A stretch of DNA of 64,000 bases from Halopseudomonas pelagia (GTDB taxonomy: Bacteria; Pseudomonadota; Gammaproteobacteria; Pseudomonadales; Pseudomonadaceae): the NCBI RefSeq assembly GCF_009497895.1, contig NZ_CP033116.1:3162001-3226000 (forward strand), given 5' to 3'. Below are positions 26,724-37,987 of the stretch, one piece after another. The notes under the pieces are model-generated. The model saw nothing but the letters and a program-made list of their open reading frames with translations. It did no database searches and had not been told where the DNA came from. Numbering within the stretch: position 1 is the first letter of the stretch; every line of letters begins with the position of its first letter. Both the position numbers and the translations under genes were made by a program.

Positions 26724-29375
26724 TCAAACCAGTGACTTACTCACCACCTCGTAAACATCAGGCGACAGGTTTTCAGCAGCGATAATGCGTGACAACTCCG
26801 CCTTCATCAGCGCTTGGCGGGCTTCGTCATATTTCCGCCAGCGTGTCAGCGGCGTCAGCAGTCGCGCGGCGATCTGCGGGTTGAGCGGATCCAGCTGCAG
26901 GATACGATCGGCCAGGAAGCGATAGCCGGATCCATCTGCCGAATGGAAATTGACCAGATTCTGATTGGCGAACGCGCCTATCAGTGAGCGGATCTTGTTT
27001 GGGTTGCGCATGCTGAACGCCGGATGCTGCATCAACTCCTGCACGCGTTGCAGCGCGCCGGGCTGGCTGGCGGCGGCCTGAATGCTGAACCACTGATCCA
27101 TTACCAGCGGGTAACTCTGCCAGCGTTCGGCAAAATCACTCAGCGCGGCGCGCTTCTGCTCGTCATAAGAAGAATTGACCAAGGCTACCAACGCCGCTTG
27201 ACGGTCAGTCATATTGTTCGCCTCGACAAACTGGCGTACGCAGACATCCAGCGCCTTGCCCGACGGGCACAGCATCAAATAACCCAGCAAGGTGTTTTTC
27301 AGGCTACGGCGCGCCACGGCAGCAGCTGACGGACTGTAGGGCACCTGGTCATTGAGCGCCTGGTAAAGCGGCCACATCTCGGCTTCCAGAGCCACTGCCA
27401 ACTCCTGACGCACCCAGTCCCGCACGTAGTGAATGCCGTCTATATCGGCCACATCCGCCAGCTCGACCAGATAAGCCTCGGACGGCAGCCGCAACATTTC
27501 CGCGACCATCGCCGGGTCGAGCGTGCTGTCGGCCAAAAGCGTGCGATACACATCAAGCAGGCGCTGATCGAGCATCAAAGGCCGGCCTGCTCGATGAATT
27601 CCGACCAAGCCTTGAAGAATCTCTACCGCCAATGCCTGGGAAGCCTCCCAGCGATTGAACCCGTCGGGATCGTGCTTGGCCAGAAACACCCGGTCATCGC
27701 GACTGTAGGGGTAGGTCATTTTTACCGGTGCAGAAAAACCGCGCAGCAAAGACGGCAGCGGCTGTTCAGAGATGCCGGTAAACGTAAACAGCTGCTCGGC
27801 CTCGGTCACCGCCAGCACCCGCTCGGTACCCTGCGCCTGAGCCTCGTCAGCAAGTTGCAGCGGCATTTCCAGACCCTGGGCATCCAGCAACGCCATGCGT
27901 ACCGGTATCACCTGCGGCTTTTTCTCGCTTTGCCCCGGGGTCGGTGGACAGCTTTGGCGGAAAAGCAGACTGAAGGTCGCAGCCGCCGCATCGTAACGCC
28001 CTTCTACCGCCAGGCGCGGGGTACCCGCCTGACTGTACCAGCGCTTGAACTGGGTGAAATCAGCCCCGTTGGCATCTTCCAGAGCCTTGACGAAATCATC
28101 GCAGGTCACCGCCTGGCCATCGTGTCGATCAAAATACAGATCCGTGCCTTTCCGGAACCCCTCAGCACCCAGCAGTGTATGCAGCATACGCACGACCTCT
28201 GCGCCCTTCTCATACACCGTCAAGGTATAGAAGTTGCTGATTTCAATAAAGGAATCCGGCCGTACCGGATGGGCCATCGGGCCTGCATCCTCAGCAAACT
28301 GATTGGCACGTAAAAAGGTCACGCCTTCTATGCGGTTGACCGTCTCTGAATTCATGTCAGCGGAAAACTGCGAGTCTCGCAGCACAGTGAAGCCTTCCTT
28401 GAGCGAGAGCTGAAACCAGTCGCGGCAGGTCACCCGGTTGCCCGACCAGTTATGAAAGTATTCATGTGCAACCACTGCCTCGACGCGCTGGAACGCCAGA
28501 TCGGTGGCGGTATCGGCATGCGCCAGCACACAGCTGGAGTTGAAGATATTCAACCCCTTGTTTTCCATGGCGCCCATATTGAAATCGTTGACCGCAACGA
28601 TCATGAAGATATCCAGGTCGTATTCGCGGCCATAGACCTCCTCGTCCCAGCGCATTGAACGCTTGAGGCTGTCCATCGCGTGCGCACACTGTTCACGATT
28701 TTCCGGCTCAACGTAGATGCGCAGGTCGATCTCGCGCCCGCTCATGGTGGTGAAGCTGTCCTGGATCAGACACAGATCTCCGGCCACCAGCGCAAACAGA
28801 TAGGCCGGTTTGGGGAAGGGATCTTCCCAGGTCACCCAGTGCCGGCCGCCTTCGTGGTCGCCCGAGGCCACGGGATTGCCGTTGGACAGCAGTACCGGAT
28901 AATCGCCACGCTCGGCGATGACCGTGGTAGTAAAGCGGCTCATCACATCCGGACGGTCGAGGTAATAGGTGATTTTGCGAAAGCCCTCGGCCTCGCACTG
29001 GGTGCAGAACATCGCGCCGGACTGATACAAACCTTCCAGCGCGGTATTGTCCCGCGGTTTGATCCGGGTGGTGATCGCCAGATCAAAGGATGCTGATGCA
29101 GGTTGCAGGCGCAGCGTATTGGCGTCCACCTGGTAGTCGCTGCTGGCCAGCGCCTCATCATCGATGGCGACGCTCAGCAACTCGAGATTCTGGCCGTCGA
29201 GCATCAACGCGGGTAACGCCTGGCCGTGTTTGTCCGCATTCAGCTGCACGCTCAAGCGGCTGTGCACCAGTGCGTGGTCATCGTGCAAATCAAAGGTCAG
29301 GTGGGTTTCGCTGATCCAGTAATCGGGTTGCTCATAGTCCTTGAGGTAAATGGTCTTCGGCTGTTCGGTACGCAT
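26724..29375 (-). CDS. pepN: aminopeptidase N, zinc-dependent M1 family
   Basis: An 883-residue cytoplasmic aminopeptidase that removes N-terminal residues from peptides. The exopeptidase motif GAMEN is at 268-272; the zinc site HEYFH is at 304-308, with the third ligand Glu327 in LSLKEGF. Length and domain order fit gammaproteobacterial PepN. I start at ATG 29375 because GAGGAG lies 6 bases upstream; an earlier in-frame start at 29396 lacks this. It is the last gene of a leftward operon starting at nadK, 10 bases after the DUF2797 gene. Confidence 0.96.
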   Translation of the reverse strand: MRTEQPKTIYLKDYEQPDYWISETHLTFDLHDDHALVHSRLSVQLNADKHGQALPALMLDGQNLELLSVAIDDEALASSDYQVDANTLRLQPASASFDLAITTRIKPRDNTALEGLYQSGAMFCTQCEAEGFRKITYYLDRPDVMSRFTTTVIAERGDYPVLLSNGNPVASGDHEGGRHWVTWEDPFPKPAYLFALVAGDLCLIQDSFTTMSGREIDLRIYVEPENREQCAHAMDSLKRSMRWDEEVYGREYDLDIFMIVAVNDFNMGAMENKGLNIFNSSCVLAHADTATDLAFQRVEAVVAHEYFHNWSGNRVTCRDWFQLSLKEGFTVLRDSQFSADMNSETVNRIEGVTFLRANQFAEDAGPMAHPVRPDSFIEISNFYTLTVYEKGAEVVRMLHTLLGAEGFRKGTDLYFDRHDGQAVTCDDFVKALEDANGADFTQFKRWYSQAGTPRLAVEGRYDAAAATFSLLFRQSCPPTPGQSEKKPQVIPVRMALLDAQGLEMPLQLADEAQAQGTERVLAVTEAEQLFTFTGISEQPLPSLLRGFSAPVKMTYPYSRDDRVFLAKHDPDGFNRWEASQALAVEILQGLVGIHRAGRPLMLDQRLLDVYRTLLADSTLDPAMVAEMLRLPSEAYLVELADVADIDGIHYVRDWVRQELAVALEAEMWPLYQALNDQVPYSPSAAAVARRSLKNTLLGYLMLCPSGKALDVCVRQFVEANNMTDRQAALVALVNSSYDEQKRAALSDFAERWQSYPLVMDQWFSIQAAASQPGALQRVQELMQHPAFSMRNPNKIRSLIGAFANQNLVNFHSADGSGYRFLADRILQLDPLNPQIAARLLTPLTRWRKYDEARQALMKAELSRIIAAENLSPDVYEVVSKSLV

Positions 29376-29385
29376 GGCGTTCTCC

Positions 29386-30216
29386 TCAGGACACACTGAC
29401 TGACAGTGTATAGGCGGTATATTTACGAATATTGATGACGCCGGTATCGAGTATCAGATACTGGCCCTTGATACCCAGCAGGGTACCTTCAAGGACCGGT
29501 TCCTTGTCCAGGTTGGCGGATTGCGGTTTGGCGCTGTATTGCAGCACCGGATAGCGGATGTCGGTGACGTCGGCCTGCAGCGGTTGAATGGCTTGCAGGC
29601 CATGTTGTTGCTGCAGCGCCATAATGCCGGTCGCGGCACCGTCCAGCAGACGGTCACGCGCGGCGAGCATATCCACTGGTTCCGGCTCACCCTTGAGCAG
29701 CGCGCGCCAGTTGGTCTTGTCTGCCACCTGCTGGCGCAGCAGATCTTCCACCAGCCCGGACTGCAGCCGAGTGGAAACCCGCATGATCGGCAACGCCTGG
29801 CTTGCGCCCTGATCTATCCAGCGGGTCGGCACTTGAGTGGCGCGCGTAATCCCCACCTTGAGGCCGGAAGAGTTGGCCAGATAAACGATATGATCGGTCA
29901 TGCAGAACTGCTCGCCCCAGGCCGGCTCGCGGCAGGTACCCAGGTGATGGTGGCACCGCTCAGGACTCATGATACAGGTATCGCAGGAGGCCAGCTTGAT
30001 CATGCAGGGGTAACAGTAGCCCTGGCTGTAGCTCTTTTTCGTGCGGCGACCGCAATGGCTGCAATGAATCAGACCGAGCGACTCGAGGCGCAGGGTCTTG
30101 CCCAGGCACTCGTTCAACGGTAGCCGGGATTCGCCAATCGGCAGATGGTAGCTGACCGGCGAATCCAGCGCCGTTTTCAACTTGCTGATACTGCCTGTGC
30201 CTTGCAAATAAGGCAT
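29386..30216 (-). CDS. DUF2797 family zinc-binding protein
   Basis: A 276-residue protein with a cysteine/histidine-rich centre: CSHCGRRTKKSYSQGYCYPC, then CDTC and CHHHLGTC, enough for two zinc sites between about residues 50 and 95. It is followed by VYLANSSGLKVGITR, which resembles the start of a GIY-YIG fold, and then by a Glu in a helix near 160. This is the DUF2797 family, whose function is not known. Its start codon shares one base with the DUF1315 stop (TGATG), so translation is coupled. It is conserved beside pepN in Pseudomonas, as far as I recall. Confidence 0.83.
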   Translation of the reverse strand: MPYLQGTGSISKLKTALDSPVSYHLPIGESRLPLNECLGKTLRLESLGLIHCSHCGRRTKKSYSQGYCYPCMIKLASCDTCIMSPERCHHHLGTCREPAWGEQFCMTDHIVYLANSSGLKVGITRATQVPTRWIDQGASQALPIMRVSTRLQSGLVEDLLRQQVADKTNWRALLKGEPEPVDMLAARDRLLDGAATGIMALQQQHGLQAIQPLQADVTDIRYPVLQYSAKPQSANLDKEPVLEGTLLGIKGQYLILDTGVINIRKYTAYTLSVSVS

Positions 30217-30482
30217 CAGTGCAGGGTATCCGAGCCAGTGGAAAAGAGAATATTGGGTACTGTTTTTGCCTCGGATTTGCAGCTCTGTGGCCCCATATAG
30301 CCGGTGCGCTGCTCTTCTGGCAGATTATCCTGCTCCCAGGCGATCATCGCCTGCAGGCACAGTTCTTTCTGCTCCTGGGTCAACTTGCGCCCATCGGACC
30401 ATTTGCCGATCTCGACCGCCGTTTTCAGGCTGGCATAAACGTCAGGGGTAATATTGCGCAGCATTTCGGCAAAACTGGTCAT
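30216..30482 (-). CDS. DUF1315 (YeaC-like) small protein
   Basis: An 88-residue soluble protein with the DUF1315/YeaC pattern: PDVYASLKTAVEIGKWSDGRKLTQEQ, then a core with MIAWEQDNLPEEQRTGYM. No function is established. A GGAG site lies 5 bases before the ATG. It is coupled to the DUF2797 gene and follows the rhomboid gene by 40 bases. Confidence 0.85.
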   Translation of the reverse strand: MTSFAEMLRNITPDVYASLKTAVEIGKWSDGRKLTQEQKELCLQAMIAWEQDNLPEEQRTGYMGPQSCKSEAKTVPNILFSTGSDTLH

Positions 30483-30522
30483 GATGTCTCCAGAAAAAAC
30501 GATGTCATTGGTTCAATTCTAT

Positions 30523-31374
30523 TCACTCTTGCCGGCCGCGCCGAGCACGTTCCAGACCGCCTGCGGCAAGGCCTACCGCACACCCCGCCAGCAAGCCGCT
30601 AACATGCGCGGTATTGGCTATGGCGCCGAACCCCAACATGGTAATCAGCCCGGAAAGACACAGCGCCAGCCAAACCAGCATCAGTACCACTACCCCCTTG
30701 GGCAAGGCAAAATGCACGTTGGGGGCGAGCCATTGATACAGCCAGCAATAGCCCAGCAAGCCGTAAAGCACGCCCGACAGACCACCAAAGAGTGCATGAC
30801 CGCTAACCCACCACTGAGCGGTGTTGGAAATCAGTGCAAACAGCAGTGTCAGGCCCAGCAACCAAAGGCCGCCGGAACGCATTTCAATGCGCCGCCCCAG
30901 CTCCCAGTACCACAAGGAGTTGAAGGCCAGATGCATCAGGCCGAAATGCAGAAATATAGGTGCAACCAGACGCCACCACTGGCTCAGATCCATTTCGCTG
31001 GCAAAATAGCCATTGGCGTCGACCGGCACGAAGGTGAACAGGCCGATAGTCTCAGGGCGGCTCCCTATTCCGGTCAGCAGCGCGACGACACCGGTCAGCG
31101 CCAGCACGATCAGGGTGACCGGGATACGTCGCCAGACCAACGGCCAGTTGGAACTCCCGGCCGCTGGGCTGGCTTTCTCGACCGCGTCAAATGCCTGATC
31201 CGGAATGCCTTCGGCGTAGAACGCCTGCACGATCTGCGCTCCGGCTTCGTCATGAGTCCAGATCACCTGTTTGCCGTCCTCTTCGGTAATGCGATGCACT
31301 ACCCCCCGGCTACGCAGGAAGTGGGTAAAGCGACTCAGGTCTTCATCCAGAGAACATTGTAATGCGCGGTACAT
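30523..31374 (-). CDS. rhomboid family intramembrane serine protease, GlpG-like
   Basis: A 283-residue protein. A soluble N-terminal domain of about 70 residues, like that of GlpG, is followed by six membrane helices. The catalytic dyad is intact: Ser200 in GLSG (198-201) and His257 in TAHVSG. His148 and Asn152 in HLAFN form the oxyanion side. It cleaves membrane-spanning substrates within the bilayer; the substrates are unknown. I start at ATG 31374, with GAGG upstream and 7 bases from the previous stop. Confidence 0.9.
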   Translation of the reverse strand: MYRALQCSLDEDLSRFTHFLRSRGVVHRITEEDGKQVIWTHDEAGAQIVQAFYAEGIPDQAFDAVEKASPAAGSSNWPLVWRRIPVTLIVLALTGVVALLTGIGSRPETIGLFTFVPVDANGYFASEMDLSQWWRLVAPIFLHFGLMHLAFNSLWYWELGRRIEMRSGGLWLLGLTLLFALISNTAQWWVSGHALFGGLSGVLYGLLGYCWLYQWLAPNVHFALPKGVVVLMLVWLALCLSGLITMLGFGAIANTAHVSGLLAGCAVGLAAGGLERARRGRQE

Positions 31375-31381
31375 GCTTACC

Positions 31382-32347
31382 TCAGGCCAGCCTGGGTACA
31401 TCGACCCAGACAAAATGATCGCGGTGCAGGTGGTGTTCACCTTCCCAGCGATAAGCGACCAGTTTGCCATACTTCACCGCACTGTAATCCAGGCAGGCAA
31501 GATTCGGTCTGATAGGGTGCGGATTGCCCTGCTGCCAATAGTGCCCGACAAACAGTATCGGCTGGTCCGTATCATAGAGCAGCAACTCAGCCTTTTGATC
31601 ATCGCTCAGAGGACGAGCGGCAACCTCATCAGGTAAAGCGTCGGGCTGAAAAACAATATCGCCGTAGGTTTGCGGCTGTTCTTCCCAGAATTTGGTCCGA
31701 AAGGCCCGGCGCGTCAGGCCGTCCCTACCGGTCATGATCTGGCCGTGCGGCAAGCGCATATCGATGCCGCGCAGCAGCCGCTCCAGCACCTGGGAGGCAA
31801 AGCTCTCATGGTCAGTGGCGGCTTCAAGAAACTCCCGATCAATACAGCCGTTCTGGTACTGCGTGGCGAAAGGTTTGATCAGGTTGTCGTCCCAGCAGGC
31901 GTGTACCAGGCGAATCTCACCCATGTCCATAAACAGCGGCAGCGTATAAAACCAGTCAAGAAAGTATTCCCACTCTTCAGGCCAGGCGGCGAACTGCTCG
32001 AGCGTATCCTGGATTTGCCGTCGGTTACGCTCGGTGTGTTCACGAATATACTGCCGGCCGCTACCCGCCGGGGCCGGGGTGCTCCAGGCCAGGGCATTGA
32101 TTTCGTGATTACCCATGATGCAGCTGGCCGCGCCGGCTTCGACCATGTCATGCACCAGGTGCAGCGCCTCGCGGATGCGCGGCCCCCGATCAATGATATC
32201 GCCCAGGAACAACGCCTTGCGGGTCGGGTGCCGCCACACGCCAGCCTGTTTTGCATAGCCCATACGAGCCAATAGCTGCGTCAGGGTCTGCGCACATCCG
32301 TGCACATCGCCAATAACGTCATAACCTTGAAGATCGCCGGGAAGCAT
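31382..32347 (-). CDS. metallophosphoesterase
   Basis: A 321-residue calcineurin-like phosphoesterase. The metal motifs are in order: GDVHG (13-17), GDIIDRGP near 45, GNHE near 80, and later conserved histidines in VHACWDD and VGHYW. The best start is ATG 32347, which overlaps the nadK stop by one base (TAATG); an upstream TTG is in frame but lies inside nadK. The general fold resembles PrpA/ApaH-type phosphatases, so the substrate could be a phosphoprotein or a dinucleotide. The substrate cannot be assigned. Confidence 0.87.
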   Translation of the reverse strand: MLPGDLQGYDVIGDVHGCAQTLTQLLARMGYAKQAGVWRHPTRKALFLGDIIDRGPRIREALHLVHDMVEAGAASCIMGNHEINALAWSTPAPAGSGRQYIREHTERNRRQIQDTLEQFAAWPEEWEYFLDWFYTLPLFMDMGEIRLVHACWDDNLIKPFATQYQNGCIDREFLEAATDHESFASQVLERLLRGIDMRLPHGQIMTGRDGLTRRAFRTKFWEEQPQTYGDIVFQPDALPDEVAARPLSDDQKAELLLYDTDQPILFVGHYWQQGNPHPIRPNLACLDYSAVKYGKLVAYRWEGEHHLHRDHFVWVDVPRLA

Positions 32348-33231
32348 TATTGATCCGTCAGACGACTTGACCAGCCGAGCTTGCTGCGACAAATCGCGTA
32401 GAAGTTGTGATCCAGTGGGTGCAGCAGACGCAGCTTTTGCGGCTTCTTGCGAATCGTCAGGCTGTCACCCGGCGCACAGGCGATATGCACCTGGCCATCG
32501 CAACTGACCTGCGGATAAATGCCATTCTGCTTGGAAATGATGATCTTCAGTTCGCTGTTGGCATCCACCACGATCGGGCGACTGGACAAGGTGTGAGGAA
32601 ACATCGGCACCAGCACCATGGCATCCAGCTTCGGGTGCATGATCGGCCCGCCGGCAGACAGTGAATAGGCGGTCGAACCGGTCGGCGTAGCAACGATCAA
32701 CCCGTCGGACTTCTGGCTGTAGACAAACTGGCCATCGATATACAGCTCAAACTCGATCATCCGCGCTGATTTGCCCGGGTGCAGCACCACATCATTCAGT
32801 GCCTCACTCGTGCCTAGTTGCTCATCGCCGCGCCGCACAAATACGTCCAGCAGAAAGCGCTTCTCTACACTGTATTGGCCAGCCAGCACTTCACCTACCC
32901 GGCTTTCCAGCTCGTCAGGGGAGATATCGGTAAGAAACCCCAGCCCACCGCGGTTAACGCCCAGTACCGGAACGTTATAGCGGCACAGAGCACGCGCAGC
33001 ACCCAACAAACTGCCGTCGCCGCCGACGACAATGACCAGATCGCAGATTTCGCCCATCATCTTCCGGGAACAGACCTGCAACTGGTGCCCCGGCAACAGA
33101 TCAGCCACCGCATCTTCCAGGATCACGCTATGGCCATTATCCAGCAGAAACCGCTTGAGGCGTTTGAGGGTATCGACCACCTTGCCGCTACCCAGACGTC
33201 CGATTAAACCAACATTACGGAACTGCTCCAT
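32347..33231 (-). CDS. nadK: NAD kinase
   Basis: A 294-residue ATP-dependent kinase that makes NADP from NAD. GGDGS (70-74) holds the catalytic Asp72. TPTGSTAYSLSAGGP in the second domain is the NAD-site signature. It is the first gene of the leftward six-gene set running to pepN. The 155 bases upstream contain a small GC-rich palindrome (33256-33274) and no gene. Confidence 0.96.
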   Translation of the reverse strand: MEQFRNVGLIGRLGSGKVVDTLKRLKRFLLDNGHSVILEDAVADLLPGHQLQVCSRKMMGEICDLVIVVGGDGSLLGAARALCRYNVPVLGVNRGGLGFLTDISPDELESRVGEVLAGQYSVEKRFLLDVFVRRGDEQLGTSEALNDVVLHPGKSARMIEFELYIDGQFVYSQKSDGLIVATPTGSTAYSLSAGGPIMHPKLDAMVLVPMFPHTLSSRPIVVDANSELKIIISKQNGIYPQVSCDGQVHIACAPGDSLTIRKKPQKLRLLHPLDHNFYAICRSKLGWSSRLTDQ

Positions 33232-33386
33232 ACCACCTCACTCTTGCAGCCAACCGGCGGCGTTCAACGCCGCCCAGCCTGATGCTGAACTATTCGAATA
33301 GTATGATTATCCGCAGCCAGCACGATGCTGGCAAATGGGAGAGGTTAAGAGGAGTGTCAGGCAGGTGAAAACCTGTGATACGGGCG

Positions 33387-34265
33387 TTAGTCGACGTCGG
33401 TCGGCGTGCGGCTCTGAAGCTTCAACATGTCTCGCTTTAACGCGGCATTGAGCTTCTGCTGTTGGGCCAACTCGTTCTTGATGTCGCCCAACTCTCCTTG
33501 GATGATCGCCAGGTGATCCTCGTGCTGCTGACGCAAGGCAATCAGCTCGGCATGCTTTTGCTGCACCAATTGATCAATCTGCTCGTGCAGTTCGGCAATT
33601 TGAGCAGCCTGTGCCGCACGCTCCTGCTCACCCATCTCTGCCGTGGCCCTGGATTTTTCATTGGCCGCCGCGCTGGACGAGTCGATAGGCACGACATTGC
33701 TGCCGCCATACCAGGCATCTTCCGCCGCCATCTGCAGGCGGTCTGTCTGCAGCACCGTCAGCGCTTCTTCGTCATCCCCCAGAATACCCAGGGTGTTACG
33801 GGTCACCGCTTCCTTGATCATCAACAGATCAGAGCGCCCCTCACGTTGGCCGGGTTTCCACAAGTGCGGACGGAACTTCGGATTGGCGGAAAAGCCCAGA
33901 CATACCAAACGAATCGGCCCACCACCCATATCCGGACCGCGCCCGGCCTTTTCGGCCATCGTGCGCAGGGGCATATTCCACAGGCTATTGATGTTGCCAT
34001 CCAGATCGAAGTCGATAGTGAAAAACACCGCGCCTCTGACATGCAGCCGATTGCTGATCTGCAGAAATACCGCCTCCACCGTTTCATCGGCGAATTCCGG
34101 GGTCGACACCATGCCGTCAAGCAGCGCCTCGAATTCCGGATAGAGCATTTCCTTGGCGATACCTCGCTCGGAAAAAAACATCACCGCTTCGGTCAGCAGC
34201 GGCTTTCGTACTGTATTCATCACTTGCTCCCGCCGGGTCCGTCCAGCCTTGTCCAGATCAAACAT
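33387..34265 (-). CDS. conserved protein of unknown function with C-terminal coiled coil
   Basis: A 292-residue soluble protein. The N-terminal 190 residues form a globular domain I do not recognise, with FFSERGIAKEMLYPEFEALLDGM, a repeated FDLD motif and a DDEEALTVL segment. Residues about 205-285 are a heptad-like coiled coil rich in Q, E and A (IAELHEQIDQLVQQKHAEL). I believe a homologue lies near nadK in Pseudomonas, but the function is unknown. The start at ATG 34265 (MFDLDKAG) is preferred; frames extend 28 codons upstream with a weak site. Confidence 0.7.
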   Translation of the reverse strand: MFDLDKAGRTRREQVMNTVRKPLLTEAVMFFSERGIAKEMLYPEFEALLDGMVSTPEFADETVEAVFLQISNRLHVRGAVFFTIDFDLDGNINSLWNMPLRTMAEKAGRGPDMGGGPIRLVCLGFSANPKFRPHLWKPGQREGRSDLLMIKEAVTRNTLGILGDDEEALTVLQTDRLQMAAEDAWYGGSNVVPIDSSSAAANEKSRATAEMGEQERAAQAAQIAELHEQIDQLVQQKHAELIALRQQHEDHLAIIQGELGDIKNELAQQQKLNAALKRDMLKLQSRTPTDVD

Positions 34266-34384
34266 GATCCTACGCTTTTTTATGGCAATTGCACTTTGGA
34301 GCGCAAGTGTAGAGAAAAGTGCCATTGAGGACTGTGATGCACTTGGCACAACCTCTGCTGCGCTTGCGTGCCACGCAACTACGC

Positions 34385-34418
34385 AAAAGCCCGCCGCAGC
34401 TTCTGGCTGGGGCGGGCT
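34385..34418 (-). terminator. intrinsic terminator of fadH
   Basis: An 8-bp GC-rich stem (34388-34395 with 34411-34418), with an inner stem in its loop, is followed on the leftward side by TTTT. It lies 20 bases after the fadH stop. Confidence 0.75.
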
Positions 34419-34438
34419 CTCCTGGTGCAGGGAAAATT

Positions 34439-36484
<2,046 letters not shown>

Positions 36485-36605
36485 TTATCACTTCATCAGG
36501 GTCTTTACCGGATACGTGCCCGGCAAATGCTATGGCAAGACAATAGGCCGGTGGCGAACATCGCTCAATCACCCTGAATGACATAATCATGACTTTGAAT
36601 TACAG

Positions 36606-37667
36606 TTGTGTTTCTCCATAAGTGCGAGTGCCTTGAATGAAACTCAACCCTTGAAGCTCGGCGATATCTCGGTCGGTTACCTGTACAGCCTTCAGGCCGC
36701 CCTGCTCAGCCTGGGTCATGACCCGCTGCCGCTGTTCCAGCGCTTTCGCATCAGCAGTGATCTATTGGCGACCCCGCAGGCGCGCATCAGCATTCCGCGC
36801 TTTATGCGCCTCGGCAATGCGGCCATCCAGCTGACCGGCCGTGCCGACATCGGCTTGTTGATGGGGCGTTGCAGCCACGCCAGCCATCTGGGCTTGGCCG
36901 GCATGACCGCCCAATGTGCGGCCGACCTGGGTCAGGCCTTCGAGACGCTGGTACGCTTCGAGCGCTTGTCCAGCCAGAACTACCGTGGCCATTCCAGCTT
37001 TGACGCACCTGCGCTGCGCTTCTATTCGATCAGCCCGTACAACGCCTTCAACCTGTTTGTGGTTGACTCGGCCCTGGCCTCCCGCGCGCAACTTGGTCGC
37101 CACCTGACCGGCGGCAAGGCGATACTCTCAGCGGTGCATATCGAGTTTCCCGCACCCGCGTATGCCGACCGTTACGAAGACGTCTTCGATTGCCCGGTTC
37201 TCTTTGAGCAGGAACACAACCAGCTACTTTGGGAACCGGCGAGCCTGAATCTGCCGTTGGAGCAATCTGCTCCCGCCAGCTTTTATCATCTGCAGTCGCT
37301 GTGCAAAGCCCAGTTGCATGACCTCAACCGTCATCGCGGCCTGCGGGAAAAGGTCGAGGAGATATTGTCGCCACAACTGCACCAGCGCTTACCCTCGTTG
37401 CCGGAGGTCGCGCGCAAGCTGGGCTTACCCTCCTGGACCCTACGCCGTCGGCTGCAGCAGGAAGAGCAGACGCGGTTTCAGGACATCATCGATGAAACCC
37501 GACAGGATCTGGCCGTGAGCTACATTCGCGATACGGAGTTGGCGTTGGGGGAGATTGCGTTCTTGCTGGGCTTTTCGTCGCCGGAGGCATTTCAGAGAGC
37601 TTTCAAACGTTGGACCGGGCAACCGCCGGGACAATTCAGGCGTCAGCAGCGCAGAACGCCAAGCTGA
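36606..37667 (+). CDS. AraC family transcriptional regulator
   Basis: A regulator of about 350 residues. The N-terminal ligand domain (about 20-200) is of the arabinose-binding type found in many Pseudomonas AraC regulators (GYLYSLQAALL, LGLAGMTAQCAADLGQAFE). The C-terminal 100 residues are a double helix-turn-helix ending in GEIAFLLGFSSPEAFQRAFKRW. It is divergent from fadH and so may respond to a fatty-acid-derived signal; this is inference. The start is uncertain: only TTG codons at 36606, 36633 and 36651 are available and none has a good ribosome-binding site. Confidence 0.85.
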   Translation: MCFSISASALNETQPLKLGDISVGYLYSLQAALLSLGHDPLPLFQRFRISSDLLATPQARISIPRFMRLGNAAIQLTGRADIGLLMGRCSHASHLGLAGMTAQCAADLGQAFETLVRFERLSSQNYRGHSSFDAPALRFYSISPYNAFNLFVVDSALASRAQLGRHLTGGKAILSAVHIEFPAPAYADRYEDVFDCPVLFEQEHNQLLWEPASLNLPLEQSAPASFYHLQSLCKAQLHDLNRHRGLREKVEEILSPQLHQRLPSLPEVARKLGLPSWTLRRRLQQEEQTRFQDIIDETRQDLAVSYIRDTELALGEIAFLLGFSSPEAFQRAFKRWTGQPPGQFRRQQRRTPS

Positions 37668-37781
37668 ATATAAATACTGAAAGGAGCAGAAGGCGAGTTA
37701 CCAAAGGGCGAAACGAGGGGAGTATTGCTGGTAGTTACTACTGACAGTTGTTGCTGATAATTGCTGATAAAGGCCACTGTG

Positions 37782-37814
37782 AAAAAGCTTACCGCAGAAG
37801 AAAGCCGAAGCGGT
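37782..37814 (-). terminator. terminator of the 26-residue gene
   Basis: A 5-bp stem (37791-37795 with 37810-37814) is followed leftward by GCTTTTTC. The stop codon of the small gene begins inside the stem. The short stem limits confidence. Confidence 0.5.
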
Positions 37815-37894
37815 TACATCTCTTCGGCGTCTTCAGCATCCTGATCCCATTCCTGGGCGCGCTTGTCCATCAGTTCTTCTACATAGTCGTTCAT
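37814..37894 (-). CDS. acidic 26-residue small protein
   Basis: A short reading frame with a good GAGG site 8 bases before its ATG encodes a 26-residue peptide starting MNDYVEELMDKRAQEW and ending in an acidic run (DQDAEDAEEM). It has 10 acidic and 3 basic residues and no membrane segment. A terminator-like hairpin follows at once, so it looks like an independent small gene. The larger frame on the opposite strand over the same bases is not protein-like. No function is known to me. It lies 93 bases before the end of cobS. Confidence 0.6.
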   Translation of the reverse strand: MNDYVEELMDKRAQEWDQDAEDAEEM

Positions 37895-37987
37895 TGCTGC
37901 TTCCTCTTTTTGTTGTCGAGCCAACGGGCTCACTACCCGACGCTATAGGCCGTGTATGACAGTCAGATGAAGCAAGAATAAAAAAGT

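Noticed and set aside
37740-37772. Short direct repeat TTGCTGATAA downstream of the AraC gene
   Set aside because: Only two copies of 10 bases; too little for a CRISPR or a known repeat element.
37748-37948. 66-codon hydrophobic frame on the plus strand
   Set aside because: It is antisense to the 26-residue gene, which has a better ribosome site and composition.
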